Assembly: GCA_020632955.1 (NCBI GenBank)
Contig: JACKEO010000008.1
Coordinates: 124,001-188,000, forward strand
Direction of reading: 5' to 3'
Source of the DNA: Alphaproteobacteria bacterium
Lineage (GTDB): Bacteria > Myxococcota_A > UBA796 > GCA-2862545
Length of the DNA: 64,000 nt
Below are positions 9,014-17,603 of the stretch, piece by piece. The position numbers were made by a program, and so were the translations under genes. Below the pieces are notes generated by a model. That model ran no database searches. It was not told where the DNA came from and saw only the letters and a list, made by a program, of their open reading frames with translations. How positions within the stretch are numbered: position 1 is the stretch's first letter; the number at the start of each line of letters is the position of its first letter.

Positions 9014-9631
9014 ATGACCCTCGAGCTCTTCCACCACCCCTTCTCCCGCGCCGCCAACGTGGTCTGGATGCTCGAGGAGGTGGGCCTCCCCTACACCCTG
9101 CGCTTCGTCGACCTCCGCGCGGGCGAGCAGAAGACGTCCCTGGTCACCCACCACAACCCCATGGGGAAGCTGCCGGTGCTGATCGACGGCGACGCGGTGG
9201 TCACCGAGACGGCGGCCATCGGCGTCTACCTCGCCGACCGCCACGCCCCCGGTCGCCTCGCACCGGCCCTCGACGATCCCCAGCGCGGCACCTTCCTCCG
9301 CTGGGCCTTCTACGCCCCCTCGGTGGTGGAGCCCGGCTGCGCGGCCAAGGCGGCGGGGTGGGAGGGCCGGGCCAGCTCGCTCGGGTGGGGCACCTACGAG
9401 GCGATGCTCGACACGCTCGACGTGGGCCTCGGCGAGGGCCCCTGGCTGCTGGGCGAGCGCTTCACCATGGCCGACGTGATCCTCGGCGCCACCCTGCGCT
9501 GGATGCTGGGCTTCAAGATGATCGAGCCGCGCGATCGCTTCGTGGCCTACGCCGAGCGCCTCGCCGCCCGGCCCGCCCTGCAGCGCGCCGACGCCCGGAA
9601 CGCCGAGGTGCGCGCCGCCCACGGCCTCTGA
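9014..9631 (+). CDS. Glutathione S-transferase family protein
   Basis: A cytosolic GST-like protein of 205 residues. The N-terminal thioredoxin-fold half shows the expected pattern: LELFHHPFSRAANVVWMLEE, then NPMGKLPVL with the cis-proline, then the glutathione-contact segment with Thr in VTETAAI where Ser is usual. The all-alpha half contains the conserved GERFTMADVILGA N-capping motif. ATG at 9014 has GGAG 6 bases upstream (CGGAGCGCCCC) and begins exactly at the first strand, so longer frames upstream are not needed. It may conjugate or detoxify electrophiles. Nothing adjacent suggests a specific pathway. Confidence 0.9.
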   Translation: MTLELFHHPFSRAANVVWMLEEVGLPYTLRFVDLRAGEQKTSLVTHHNPMGKLPVLIDGDAVVTETAAIGVYLADRHAPGRLAPALDDPQRGTFLRWAFYAPSVVEPGCAAKAAGWEGRASSLGWGTYEAMLDTLDVGLGEGPWLLGERFTMADVILGATLRWMLGFKMIEPRDRFVAYAERLAARPALQRADARNAEVRAAHGL

Positions 9632-9676
9632 GTCCGATCAGGCCTCCAGCCTCCGGGTCCGATCAGGCCTCCAGCC
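9632..9676. repeat. 20-bp direct repeat duplicating a gene end
   Basis: Positions 9632-9651 and 9657-9676 are identical 20-mers beginning GTCCGATCAGG, offset by 25 bases. The right copy contains the stop codon and last codons of the ABC1 kinase gene; the left copy lies just past that stop, beside the GST stop. This looks like a recent tandem duplication of the kinase 3' end. It leaves both genes intact. Confidence 0.85.
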
Positions 9677-10946
9677 GCTCCAGCGGCAGGTCCAGCGCGG
9701 CCTCGAGCACGCTGCGGAAGTCCCCCTCGGCGCCCAGCCGCACCAGCACCGCGTTGAGCCCCCACACCTCCCGCTGCAGCCAGATCCACTGCGGCGGGAT
9801 GGCCAGGCGCCGCAGGTTGGGGTTCTGCGGCCCCGACCACTGCTGGATGCCGGCCAGCCAGCCCGCCTCGAAGCGCCAGCGCGGGGCGCACCACGGGCCC
9901 CAGACGAAGCGCTGCATCGCGTAGTGGCTCGCGAAGTCGAAGCGGTCGGGATCGGGCACCATCCCGGCATCGATCACCGCCTCGCGGAAGGCGGCCTCGT
10001 CGTCGGCCTGCAGGGCGCGCAGCTCGCGTCGGGTGGCGTCGAGCCAGGCCTCGGGGAAGGCGCGCACGCACCCGAAGTCCAGCATCACCACGCCGTCCTC
10101 CCGGAAGATCTGGTTCCCGGGGTGCGGGTCGGCGTGCAGGGTGCCGAGGCCGAAGAGCGACCGCCAGGCGAAGCGCGCCAGCACCCGGGCCGCACGCTGG
10201 CGGCCCTCGTCGGAACCCTCGCGGCCGAAGTCCTCCAGCGAGCTTCCGGCGCACCACACCGTGGTGAGCACCGTGTCGGAGGAGGCGGCGTCGATCACCT
10301 CGGGGATCACCAGCTCGGCGTCGTGGGCCCACGCCCGGGCGAAGGCCCGCTGCCAGCGCGCCTCGTGACGGTAGTCGCACTCCTCCCGCAGCCGCGCTGC
10401 CAGATCGTCGACGATGGCCTGGCCGTCCACCATCGTGGCCATGCCGGCCACCCCGGCGAGCCCCCGCAGCTGGCGCACGTCGGCCTCGAAGGTCTCGCGC
10501 ACGCCCGGGTACTGCACCTTCACCGCCACCGCGCGCCCGTCGTGCAGCACGCCCCGGTGCACCTGCCCGATGGAGGCGGCCGCGACGGCCTCGGGATCCA
10601 CCGACGCGAAGACCTCGTCCACCGGGCGTCCCAGGCCCTCCTCGAGCGCCACCGCGATCGCCGGCCAGGCGAGCGGCTGCACGCCCCGCTGCAGGCGGCC
10701 GAGCGCGGCCTGGGTGCCCGCCGGCAGCGCCCCGTCCATGTACGACAGGATCTGCCCCACCTTCATCGCCATGCCCTTGAGCGTGTCGAGCTCGGCCACC
10801 AGCCGCTCGCCGAAGCGCTCCTCGTCGGCCCCCAGCGTGCGCACCAGGCGCTGCGCGCCGAAGGCCGCGGCCGCGCCCGCCACCCGACCCGCGTGACGCA
10901 GACGGCTCCGCAGGCCCCGCGGCAGCGCGTCGAGGGGGTCGGCCAT
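9663..10946 (-). CDS. ABC1/AarF/UbiB family atypical kinase
   Basis: A 427-residue member of the ABC1 (UbiB/ADCK) family. It has the family-specific KxGQ motif (MKVGQILSYMDG), the Ala-rich nucleotide loop with QVHRG (ASIGQVHRG), the VAVKVQYPG lysine, the catalytic segment LHADPHPGN and the metal-binding DFG in MLDFGCVRAF. Such proteins act as ATPases or kinases needed for ubiquinone and other isoprenoid-lipid metabolism. Here there is no ubi gene nearby, so the target is open. ATG at 10946 shares one base with the stop of the upstream lipoprotein gene, indicating a two-gene operon. Confidence 0.92.
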   Translation of the reverse strand: MADPLDALPRGLRSRLRHAGRVAGAAAAFGAQRLVRTLGADEERFGERLVAELDTLKGMAMKVGQILSYMDGALPAGTQAALGRLQRGVQPLAWPAIAVALEEGLGRPVDEVFASVDPEAVAAASIGQVHRGVLHDGRAVAVKVQYPGVRETFEADVRQLRGLAGVAGMATMVDGQAIVDDLAARLREECDYRHEARWQRAFARAWAHDAELVIPEVIDAASSDTVLTTVWCAGSSLEDFGREGSDEGRQRAARVLARFAWRSLFGLGTLHADPHPGNQIFREDGVVMLDFGCVRAFPEAWLDATRRELRALQADDEAAFREAVIDAGMVPDPDRFDFASHYAMQRFVWGPWCAPRWRFEAGWLAGIQQWSGPQNPNLRRLAIPPQWIWLQREVWGLNAVLVRLGAEGDFRSVLEAALDLPLERLEA

Positions 10947-11380
10947 CAGGGACGCTGCACGGTGACCACGTCGGCCACCGCGGGGAAGAAGCTGTCGCCG
11001 TCGGGGTAGAACAGCTCCACGCGCAGCTCGTGCGCGCCCGGTGCGAGCGAGCGCACGTCGAGGGTGACCTCCGGCTCCAGCGCCCGGGCCGCCTCCACCT
11101 CGTCCACGGTGAGGCGGGCGTAGCCGTTGGCTGCCTCGCCCACCTCGTGCGCGTGCGCCGTGGGCACCAGCCACGCGAGGGGCGACCTGCGCTGCCACCA
11201 GGCGGTGGCGTCGTCGCGGGAGAAGGTGAAGTCCGTCACCTCGAGCCGCACCACCAGGGTGTCGCCCGTGACCTGCGCGCCCTCCACGGGCGCCACGATC
11301 GCCACGGTGGGCTGCTCGACCTCCTCCGGCGTGGCGCCACAGGCCCCCACCACCAGCACGCCGAGCCCTCTCCACCCCAT
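10946..11380 (-). CDS. Hypothetical lipoprotein with Ig-like fold character
   Basis: A 144-residue protein starting with a short signal and lipobox (VVGAC at Cys14). After it, the pattern EQPTVAIVAPVEGAQVTGDTL is typical of bacterial Ig-like domains placed after a lipid anchor. The rest alternates short strands and ends with ...HELRVELFYPDGDSF, again beta-rich. A Trp-rich, His-containing stretch (AWWQRRSP, AHAHEVGE) sits in the middle. GGAGG lies 6 bases before ATG 11380. It is cotranscribed with the ABC1 kinase gene (1-base overlap). The function is not recognised. Confidence 0.75.
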   Translation of the reverse strand: MGWRGLGVLVVGACGATPEEVEQPTVAIVAPVEGAQVTGDTLVVRLEVTDFTFSRDDATAWWQRRSPLAWLVPTAHAHEVGEAANGYARLTVDEVEAARALEPEVTLDVRSLAPGAHELRVELFYPDGDSFFPAVADVVTVQRP

Positions 11381-11452
11381 GCGCACCTCCTCGCGTTGCC
11401 CCGGCCCTTCCGGTCGGTAACGCTGGGCGACCCCGCCTGCTCCGGAGACGCG

Positions 11453-12439
11453 ATGCGTCGGTGGTCCTCCCCGGTCCTGTGCCTGATCCTCGCCGCCGGC
11501 TGCGGTCCGGGCGTGTGGGTGCCCGTGGCCGACGGCCTCGACGAGGCCCTGCTGTCGGTCACCGGGTCGGCGGCCGACGACGTGTGGACCGTGGGCGGCG
11601 ACGTGGGGTCCGGTCCCGCCTTCCTGCACTGGGACGGCACGACGTGGTCGCAGGTGGAGGTGGGCTCCTCCGGCGACCTGTGGTGGGTCTGGCAGGCGGC
11701 GCCCGACGACGTGTGGGCGGTGGGCGCCGAGGGGCGCATCCTGCGCCACACGCCGTCGAAGGAGGCCGTGGTGGTGGCCACGGTGGACGAGGACCTCACG
11801 CTCTACGGCATCTGGGGCGCCAGCACCGACGAGGTGTGGGCCGTGGGCGGCAACCCCACCGAGGCCTCCGACGCCGCGGCGCTCTGGCGCTCCGACGGCG
11901 GCGCCTGGCTCGAGGTGGAGCTGCCCGCCGAGCTCGCGGCGGCGGCCGCCCTGTACAAGGTCTGGGGCTCGGCGGCCGACGACGTGTGGGTGGTGGGCAC
12001 CGGCGGCGTCATCGGCCACTACGACGGCGACGCCTGGCTCCCCGTGGCCTCCCCCACCACGCGCGACCTGTTCACGGTGCACGGGCTCGGCAAGGACGAG
12101 GCCTTCGCCGTGGGCGGCTTCGGCACCGCCACCCTGCTGCACTGGAACGGCCGCACCTGGTCGGACGAGAGCCAGCCCGGCGTCCCCGCCTTCCCCGGCG
12201 TCTTCGCCCGCGACGGCAAGGCGTGGGCCGCGGGGAGCCAGGGTGCGGTGTGGTCCCGCGACGCGTCGGGCTGGACGGAGGACCCGCGCGGTCTGGCCAG
12301 CCGCGCGGATCTGCACGCCGTGTGGGTCGATCCCGACGGTGGCGTCTGGACCGTGGGCGGCAACATCGCGTCCTACCCGCTGTCGGGCGGCGTGCTCACC
12401 TATGGCGGCGGGTCGCCCCCGGAGCTGCTCGCCCCCTGA
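11453..12439 (+). CDS. Beta-propeller lipoprotein with DDVWAVG repeats
   Basis: A 328-residue predicted lipoprotein (signal ending LAAGC). It consists of repeated units of about 45 residues carrying the signature A-x-D-D-V-W-x-V-G, visible as ADDVWTVG, PDDVWAVG, TDEVWAVG, ADDVWVVG and KDEAFAVG, each followed by a W-D/N-G-x-x-W strand. Such repeats form Sel/Kelch-like propellers that are abundant in myxobacterial surface proteins of unknown role. CGGAG precedes ATG 11453 by 6 bases. It is divergent from the lipoprotein/kinase pair (72-base shared promoter region). It overlaps tail to tail by 40 bases with the kinase-NACHT gene. Confidence 0.88.
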   Translation: MRRWSSPVLCLILAAGCGPGVWVPVADGLDEALLSVTGSAADDVWTVGGDVGSGPAFLHWDGTTWSQVEVGSSGDLWWVWQAAPDDVWAVGAEGRILRHTPSKEAVVVATVDEDLTLYGIWGASTDEVWAVGGNPTEASDAAALWRSDGGAWLEVELPAELAAAAALYKVWGSAADDVWVVGTGGVIGHYDGDAWLPVASPTTRDLFTVHGLGKDEAFAVGGFGTATLLHWNGRTWSDESQPGVPAFPGVFARDGKAWAAGSQGAVWSRDASGWTEDPRGLASRADLHAVWVDPDGGVWTVGGNIASYPLSGGVLTYGGGSPPELLAP

Positions 12440-14949
12440 CCCTCCCGCGCCACCAGGAACTCCTGGAAGGTGCGGTGCACGAAGAGGTAGCCGCCGCCGA
12501 TGCGCCGCAGGAGCGCCAGGTCCACGGCCTCGTCGAGGAAGGGCACGAGCCGCAGGGGGAGCGCCGTGGTGGCGGCGAGCACGCAGCGCACGGCCACGTG
12601 CATGATCACGGCCCACCCGCCGTGCACCATGCCGGCGATCATGCCCAGCATCGGCCCCGCGATGGCGGCGCTCACCCGCTCCGGGTGGGCGAGGGCCACC
12701 AGCGTGGACCGTTCGTCGAGGTGGGGCAGCACCAGGGGCACGGCCACGTAGCCGAGCATCACGGCGCCCAGGACGAAGCCGAGCGCGCCCACCATCAGGC
12801 CGTTCACCAGCGACTGGCGCATCCCCTGGTTCGGCCGCACCCCGCTCTCCTGGAAGGAGGGCTCGAAGGCCACGGTGATCAGCGTGACCAGCCCGGACAC
12901 GGTGCCGAAGACCATGTTCGCCCACAGCACGTAGAACATGCCGTAGATGGTGCCCACGAGCAGGCCCAGGCCCAGGCTCAGCGGCGCGAGCCGCACCAGG
13001 CGTCGCCACGAGAAGCGCAGCCGCTCCACCGGGTGGATGCGCAGGCCCCGGTTGAAGGCGAGGATCACCGGCACCGACGACACGCCGAAGAGCACCCCCG
13101 ACAGGAGGTCGCCGTCCACCAGCACCCCGGTGGTCACGTTCACGATCAGGCTGATCAGCGTGAGCAGCGCCACGCCCAGCGCCAGCGTGACCCACCGTCG
13201 GCGGTCGTCGAAGACCCAGTCGGGCTCGAGCTGCTCCAGCCACAGCTCGCTGCGACCGCTCCGGGTCATCGCGCCGGCGAGGAAGCCCAGGCCCGACAGC
13301 ATCTCCTCGAGCCGGCGGGGGGCCACGCCCGTCCGCTCCACCACGTGCTGCAGGTAGCGCTCGTAGAGCCACGGGAGCAGCGCGCCCTCGCGGGGCAGCT
13401 TGCCGTCGGCGCTCGCGAGCAGGCCGAGCATCAGCGGCGTGCGCAGCCCCTCCACGAGGGCGGCCCGCGGGGTGACGGCCGACGCGTCGTCCCACGACAC
13501 CTGGAGCCGCGCCGCCACGAGGTCGGTGGGCAGCGGGTCCACCATCACGGCGTGGCCGAAGCCCAGCGGCACCCCGATGGCGTCGTAGTCGCTGCTGCGG
13601 CAGGTCACGACGGTGGCCACGCCGTGCTCGGCACGGAAGGCGTTGAGCTGGCGCACGCAGCGCGCGCGGCGATCCGCGGGGATCTCGTCCAGGCCGTCCA
13701 GCAGCAGGGCGATGGCGCCCTCGGCGATCCAGGGCTGCACGTTGCGCCGGGGCAGGCTGTACTTCGCCACCAGCTCCTGCTCGACCCACGCGGCCACCGA
13801 GCCCTTGTGCGAGGCCAGCGACGCGAGGTGCAGCACCACGGGCGCGGGCGCGGTGGGATCGAGCCGCGCCTCCGCGAGCAGGGCCTCGGCGAGCTGGAGC
13901 AGGGTGGTGGTCTTGCCCGCCCCCGGCTCCCCCAGCACCAGGAGCGAGCCGTGCCCCGCCTCCAGCAGGCCCACCAGCGCGCTCCCCCGGGCCTCCGGAG
14001 ACGGCGTCCCCGTCGACAGCGGGCCCCAGGGCGCCTCCACCCGCGACGCGGCGTCCGACAGGGGCAGCGACAGCGTCGCGTCCTCGGGCACCGAGGCCCG
14101 GAGCACGCCGGCGATCCACAGCCGCTCGACGCGCTGGAGCAGCACGGCGCGGTGGTGCGCCTCGGGCCCGCCCTCCAGGCTGTCGCGCAGGGCCGCGAGC
14201 AGCTCCCGCAGCGAGGGCCAGCGATCGGCGGGACGCTCGGCCAGGCCGCGTGCGAGGGCGTGGCGCACCGCCGGCGGCATCTGCGCGCCCTCGTCGCGCA
14301 GCGGAGCGTCGGGATCGAGCAGCCGCCAGAGCGAGGCGCAGAAGGCGTACTGGTCGCTGAGCACGCCGGCCTCGCCCCGCTGGGCCACCTCGGGCGCCAT
14401 GTAGTGCGGCGTGCCGGCGATCTCGGGCGCCCCCACCTGCTCCGCCATGCGTGCCAGCCCGAAGTCGGCCACGAGCACACGGCCGTCGTCCCGCACGAGC
14501 AGGTTGTCGGGCTTCACGTCGCGGTGGACGAGGCCGGCGTCGTGGGCGGCCTGGAGACCCCGGCCCGCCTGGATGAACACCCGCACGAGGTCCTGCCAGG
14601 TGGGCCGCGGCTCCTGCAGCGCGTGCTCCCGCACGGTGCGCCCGGGCACGTACTCCATGGCCACGAAGACCTGTTCGTCCTGCACACCGAGGTCGTACAC
14701 GGTGACCACGTGCGGGTGGGTCAGCCGCGCCAGGGCCCGCGCCTCCTGCAGCATCGCCTCGGCGTGGTGGGCGTCCACGCGTCGATCGAGCACCTTGAGG
14801 GCCACGTCGCGCTGCAGCTCCGGATCGTGCGCGCGGAACACGGTGCCCATGGCGCCGCTGCCCAGGCGCGCCCCCACCACGAAGCGCCCGATGCGCACCT
14901 CCACCGGATCGGCCACGCCCGCCGCCTGCAGGATCATCTGCAGGTCCAC
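12400..14949 (-). CDS. Serine/threonine kinase-NACHT NTPase-transmembrane fusion
   Basis: An 849-residue multidomain protein. Residues about 20-265 form a Hanks-type kinase: glycine loop LGSGAMGTVF, ALKVL lysine, catalytic HRDVKPDN, ADFGLAR and APEV. A STAND-type NACHT NTPase follows, with P-loop GEPGAGKTTTLL near residue 340, Walker B LLLDGLDEI and sensor-like TCRSSDYD. The C-terminal third holds several long hydrophobic segments (ALGVALLTLISLIVN, VPVILAF, LGLGLLVGTIYGMF and others) and closes with FVHRTFQEFLVARE, a typical end of NACHT modules. It should be a membrane-bound signalling switch whose kinase may be controlled by NTP-driven oligomerisation. GTG at 14949 opens the frame; ATG at 14937 is an alternative. 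No partner gene is adjacent. Confidence 0.88.
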   Translation of the reverse strand: MDLQMILQAAGVADPVEVRIGRFVVGARLGSGAMGTVFRAHDPELQRDVALKVLDRRVDAHHAEAMLQEARALARLTHPHVVTVYDLGVQDEQVFVAMEYVPGRTVREHALQEPRPTWQDLVRVFIQAGRGLQAAHDAGLVHRDVKPDNLLVRDDGRVLVADFGLARMAEQVGAPEIAGTPHYMAPEVAQRGEAGVLSDQYAFCASLWRLLDPDAPLRDEGAQMPPAVRHALARGLAERPADRWPSLRELLAALRDSLEGGPEAHHRAVLLQRVERLWIAGVLRASVPEDATLSLPLSDAASRVEAPWGPLSTGTPSPEARGSALVGLLEAGHGSLLVLGEPGAGKTTTLLQLAEALLAEARLDPTAPAPVVLHLASLASHKGSVAAWVEQELVAKYSLPRRNVQPWIAEGAIALLLDGLDEIPADRRARCVRQLNAFRAEHGVATVVTCRSSDYDAIGVPLGFGHAVMVDPLPTDLVAARLQVSWDDASAVTPRAALVEGLRTPLMLGLLASADGKLPREGALLPWLYERYLQHVVERTGVAPRRLEEMLSGLGFLAGAMTRSGRSELWLEQLEPDWVFDDRRRWVTLALGVALLTLISLIVNVTTGVLVDGDLLSGVLFGVSSVPVILAFNRGLRIHPVERLRFSWRRLVRLAPLSLGLGLLVGTIYGMFYVLWANMVFGTVSGLVTLITVAFEPSFQESGVRPNQGMRQSLVNGLMVGALGFVLGAVMLGYVAVPLVLPHLDERSTLVALAHPERVSAAIAGPMLGMIAGMVHGGWAVIMHVAVRCVLAATTALPLRLVPFLDEAVDLALLRRIGGGYLFVHRTFQEFLVAREGQGASSSGGDPPP

Positions 14950-15183
14950 GGTGCGGCTGAGACCCGCGGCACGCGTGGGTGCGAGGCCCCGCAGGCGTCC
15001 CGCGAGACCTCCCGACTCGTCCCCGGCAGGCGGTTCCGTCAGCGGTCCTCCCTTCCCCGCGGCCGCCTAACGTGGCGCACGACCCTCCCGGCACGCCGTC
15101 GACGCAGACCGCGCCACGGGACCGGGAGATCTTCGTGGAAGGTGTGTGCAACGCGATGTATGCTGCGCGACTGCGGAGGACCG

Positions 15184-16389
15184 ATGAACCGAATCCTGGG
15201 GATGCTGACGCTGGGCGCGCTCGCCGCGGGCTGCAGCAGCACGGCCACCTGCGACGAGCAGGCCGGCACCATCTGCGCGTGGGCCGGCACCGGCGACAAC
15301 GGCTTCAACGGCGACGGCTTCGACCGCACCGAGTCGTGGATGTCCTTCCCGATGAGCGTGCACTTCTCGGAGTTCGGCAAGCCGGTCATCGCCGACTGGA
15401 ACAACCACAAGCTCCGCATGGTGGAGGACGACGGCACCCTCACCACCATCATGGGCGGCGACTTCCTGGGCGACGGCGATCCCAACCAGCTCGACCTCAC
15501 CGAGGCCGGCGCCCCGGGCACCGACGTGCTGCTCAACCACCCCACGCAGCAGCAGTACTTCCCCGACGGCACCCTGCTGTCGGCCAGCTGGCACACCCAC
15601 AAGCTGCGCACCTGGGATCCCGAGACGGGCCTCGTGCACGTGTGGCTGGGCAACGCGCCGGGCTTCGACAAGGTGGAGGATCCCGACGCCTTCCACGACG
15701 CCGACGACTGCCGGATGAACCAGCCCAAGGAGGTGCGCATCGACAGCGCCGGCGACGTCTACATCGTCGACATGCGCAACGAGCGCATCCGCAAGCTGCT
15801 CGTGCAGGACTGGCAGATCGGCACGGTCTCCGGCAACGGCGAGAAGGGCTACTGCGGCGAGGGCATGCCGGCCGACACCTGCTGGAACTTCCCGAAGAAC
15901 GCCAACCCCGAGCCCGGCGGCGCGCTGGCCCTCGACGAGGCGGCGGGCGTCCTCTACGTGGCCGACACCGAGAACGGCGCCATCCGCGGCATCACCCTGG
16001 CCACCGGCGAGAGCTTCCTCGTGGCGGGCGTGCCGGGCCAGACGGGCTTCGCCGACGGCCCCGCGCTGGAGGCCCGCTTCGACTGGCCGAGCGACCTGGT
16101 GCTCGACGGCAGCGACCTCTTCGTGGCCGACGCCAACAACCACCGCATCCGCCGCATCGACCTGGCCAAGGGCACGGTCTCCACGTTCGCGGGCACGGGG
16201 AAGGCCACCTGCAAGATCCCCGGCGCGGTGAGCACGCCGCAGCTCTGCGAGGAGCAGGCCACCGCGGGCGACGGCGGGCTCGCCGTCGACGCCACGCTCT
16301 ACCGCCCCTTCGGCCTCGACATGGGCCCCGAGGGCAACCTCTACGTGTCCGACAGCTACAACCACCGCATCCGCGTCATCTACCGCTGA
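15184..16389 (+). CDS. NHL-repeat beta-propeller lipoprotein 1
   Basis: 401 residues. The signal peptide ends at the lipobox LAAGC, and the mature part opens with a Cys pair (CDEQAGTICAWAGTG). At least five NHL-type blades follow, recognised by repeats of x-V-A-D-x-x-N-H-R-I-R-x-I (for example VADANNHRIRRID, VSDSYNHRIRVI, IVDMRNERIRKL) with T-V-S-T-F-A-G-T-G strands. GGAGG lies 4 bases before ATG 15184. It is first of three tandem paralogs and would be an outer-membrane or surface propeller that binds a protein or polymer. The long leader 14950-15183 should carry the promoter; TATGCT at 15159-15164 is the best -10-like sequence there but has no clear -35. Confidence 0.9.
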   Translation: MNRILGMLTLGALAAGCSSTATCDEQAGTICAWAGTGDNGFNGDGFDRTESWMSFPMSVHFSEFGKPVIADWNNHKLRMVEDDGTLTTIMGGDFLGDGDPNQLDLTEAGAPGTDVLLNHPTQQQYFPDGTLLSASWHTHKLRTWDPETGLVHVWLGNAPGFDKVEDPDAFHDADDCRMNQPKEVRIDSAGDVYIVDMRNERIRKLLVQDWQIGTVSGNGEKGYCGEGMPADTCWNFPKNANPEPGGALALDEAAGVLYVADTENGAIRGITLATGESFLVAGVPGQTGFADGPALEARFDWPSDLVLDGSDLFVADANNHRIRRIDLAKGTVSTFAGTGKATCKIPGAVSTPQLCEEQATAGDGGLAVDATLYRPFGLDMGPEGNLYVSDSYNHRIRVIYR

Positions 16390-16397
16390 GGGCCGCC

Positions 16398-17603
16398 ATG
16401 CACCGACTGACCGTCCCCGCCTCGATCGCCAGCGCCCTGCTCGCGTCCGCCTGCTCGCCCTACGCGGCCTGCGAGGAGGCCGGCGACATCTGCACCATCG
16501 CCGGCGTGCCCGGCGAGGCCCGCTTCTCCGAGGAGGGCATCGACGCGCGCGAGGCCGCCCTCTACCTCCCGCAGGACGCCGCCCAGGCTCCCGACGGGCG
16601 CCTGTACCTGGTGGACTACAACAACCACCGCCTCCGCCGCATCGAGGAGGACGGCACGGTCACCACGGTGGCGGGCACGGGCTTCCTCGGCGACGGCCCC
16701 GAGGGCCCGGGCGCCGACTTCGCCTTCAACCACCCCACCGACATCGCCTTCTCGCCCGACGACCCGTCGAAGCTCTACATCGCGGCCTGGCACAACAGCC
16801 GCATCAACGTGCTCGACCTCGATCACGGCACGGTGAGCTTCGAGTGCGGCACCGGCGGCCGCGCCTTCGGCGGCGACGGCGGCCCGGCGAAGGACGCCGT
16901 CCTCGACCTGCCCGTGGGCATCGTCTTCGACAGTGCCGGCACCCTGATCATCTCCGACCAGGCCAACCAGGTCATCCGCCGCGTCGACCACGCGAGCACG
17001 ATCACCACCATCGCGGGCATCCACCCCGACGCCGAGGGCGTGCGCCAGAACGGCTTCGAGGGTCGCGACGGCGCCATGGCCGACGCGGTGCGCTTCAACG
17101 GGGGCATCGGCCAGCAGGCCGCGCCCACCAGCCGCATCGCCATCCACGAGGACGTGGTCTACCTGGCCGACACCTTCAACCACCTCATCCGGTCGGTCGA
17201 CCTCGAGACGGGCGTGGTGCACACCGTGGCCGGCACCGAGCCCGAGATCGAGGGCAACGCCACCGAGCTCAAGGACGCCGGCGCGCTGCACACCGGCTTC
17301 TCGGGCGAGGGCGACCCCGCGGTGGGCTCGCTGCTGCTCAGCCCGCGCGACGTCGCGGTGGCCGGCAACGGCACCCTCTACATCGCCGACACCGACAACC
17401 ACTGCGTGCGCGCCGTCGACGGCGACGGCATCATCACCACGGTGGCCGGCGTCTGCACCTCGCGCGGCTTCGACGGCGACGGCGGTCCCGCCACCGAGGC
17501 CCTCCTCGACGAGCCCTACGGCATCACCCTCGTCGACGACGACAGCGCGCTCGTGATCGCGGACACGTACAACCATGTCTTCCGCAAGGTCCTGCTCAAG
17601 TAG
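16398..17603 (+). CDS. NHL-repeat beta-propeller lipoprotein 2
   Basis: A second propeller of exactly the same length as its upstream neighbour (401 residues). It has a signal with lipobox LASAC, the same early Cys pair (CEEAGDICTIAG) and repeated NHL blades such as LVDYNNHRLRRIEEDG, ISDQANQVIRRVD, LADTFNHLIRSVD and IADTDNHCVRAVD, with interblade TVAGTG strands and FGGDGGPA loops. It begins 8 bases after the first propeller gene and overlaps the third by 29 bases, so the three are one transcriptional unit. Length and repeat pattern suggest origin by tandem duplication. Confidence 0.9.
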   Translation: MHRLTVPASIASALLASACSPYAACEEAGDICTIAGVPGEARFSEEGIDAREAALYLPQDAAQAPDGRLYLVDYNNHRLRRIEEDGTVTTVAGTGFLGDGPEGPGADFAFNHPTDIAFSPDDPSKLYIAAWHNSRINVLDLDHGTVSFECGTGGRAFGGDGGPAKDAVLDLPVGIVFDSAGTLIISDQANQVIRRVDHASTITTIAGIHPDAEGVRQNGFEGRDGAMADAVRFNGGIGQQAAPTSRIAIHEDVVYLADTFNHLIRSVDLETGVVHTVAGTEPEIEGNATELKDAGALHTGFSGEGDPAVGSLLLSPRDVAVAGNGTLYIADTDNHCVRAVDGDGIITTVAGVCTSRGFDGDGGPATEALLDEPYGITLVDDDSALVIADTYNHVFRKVLLK

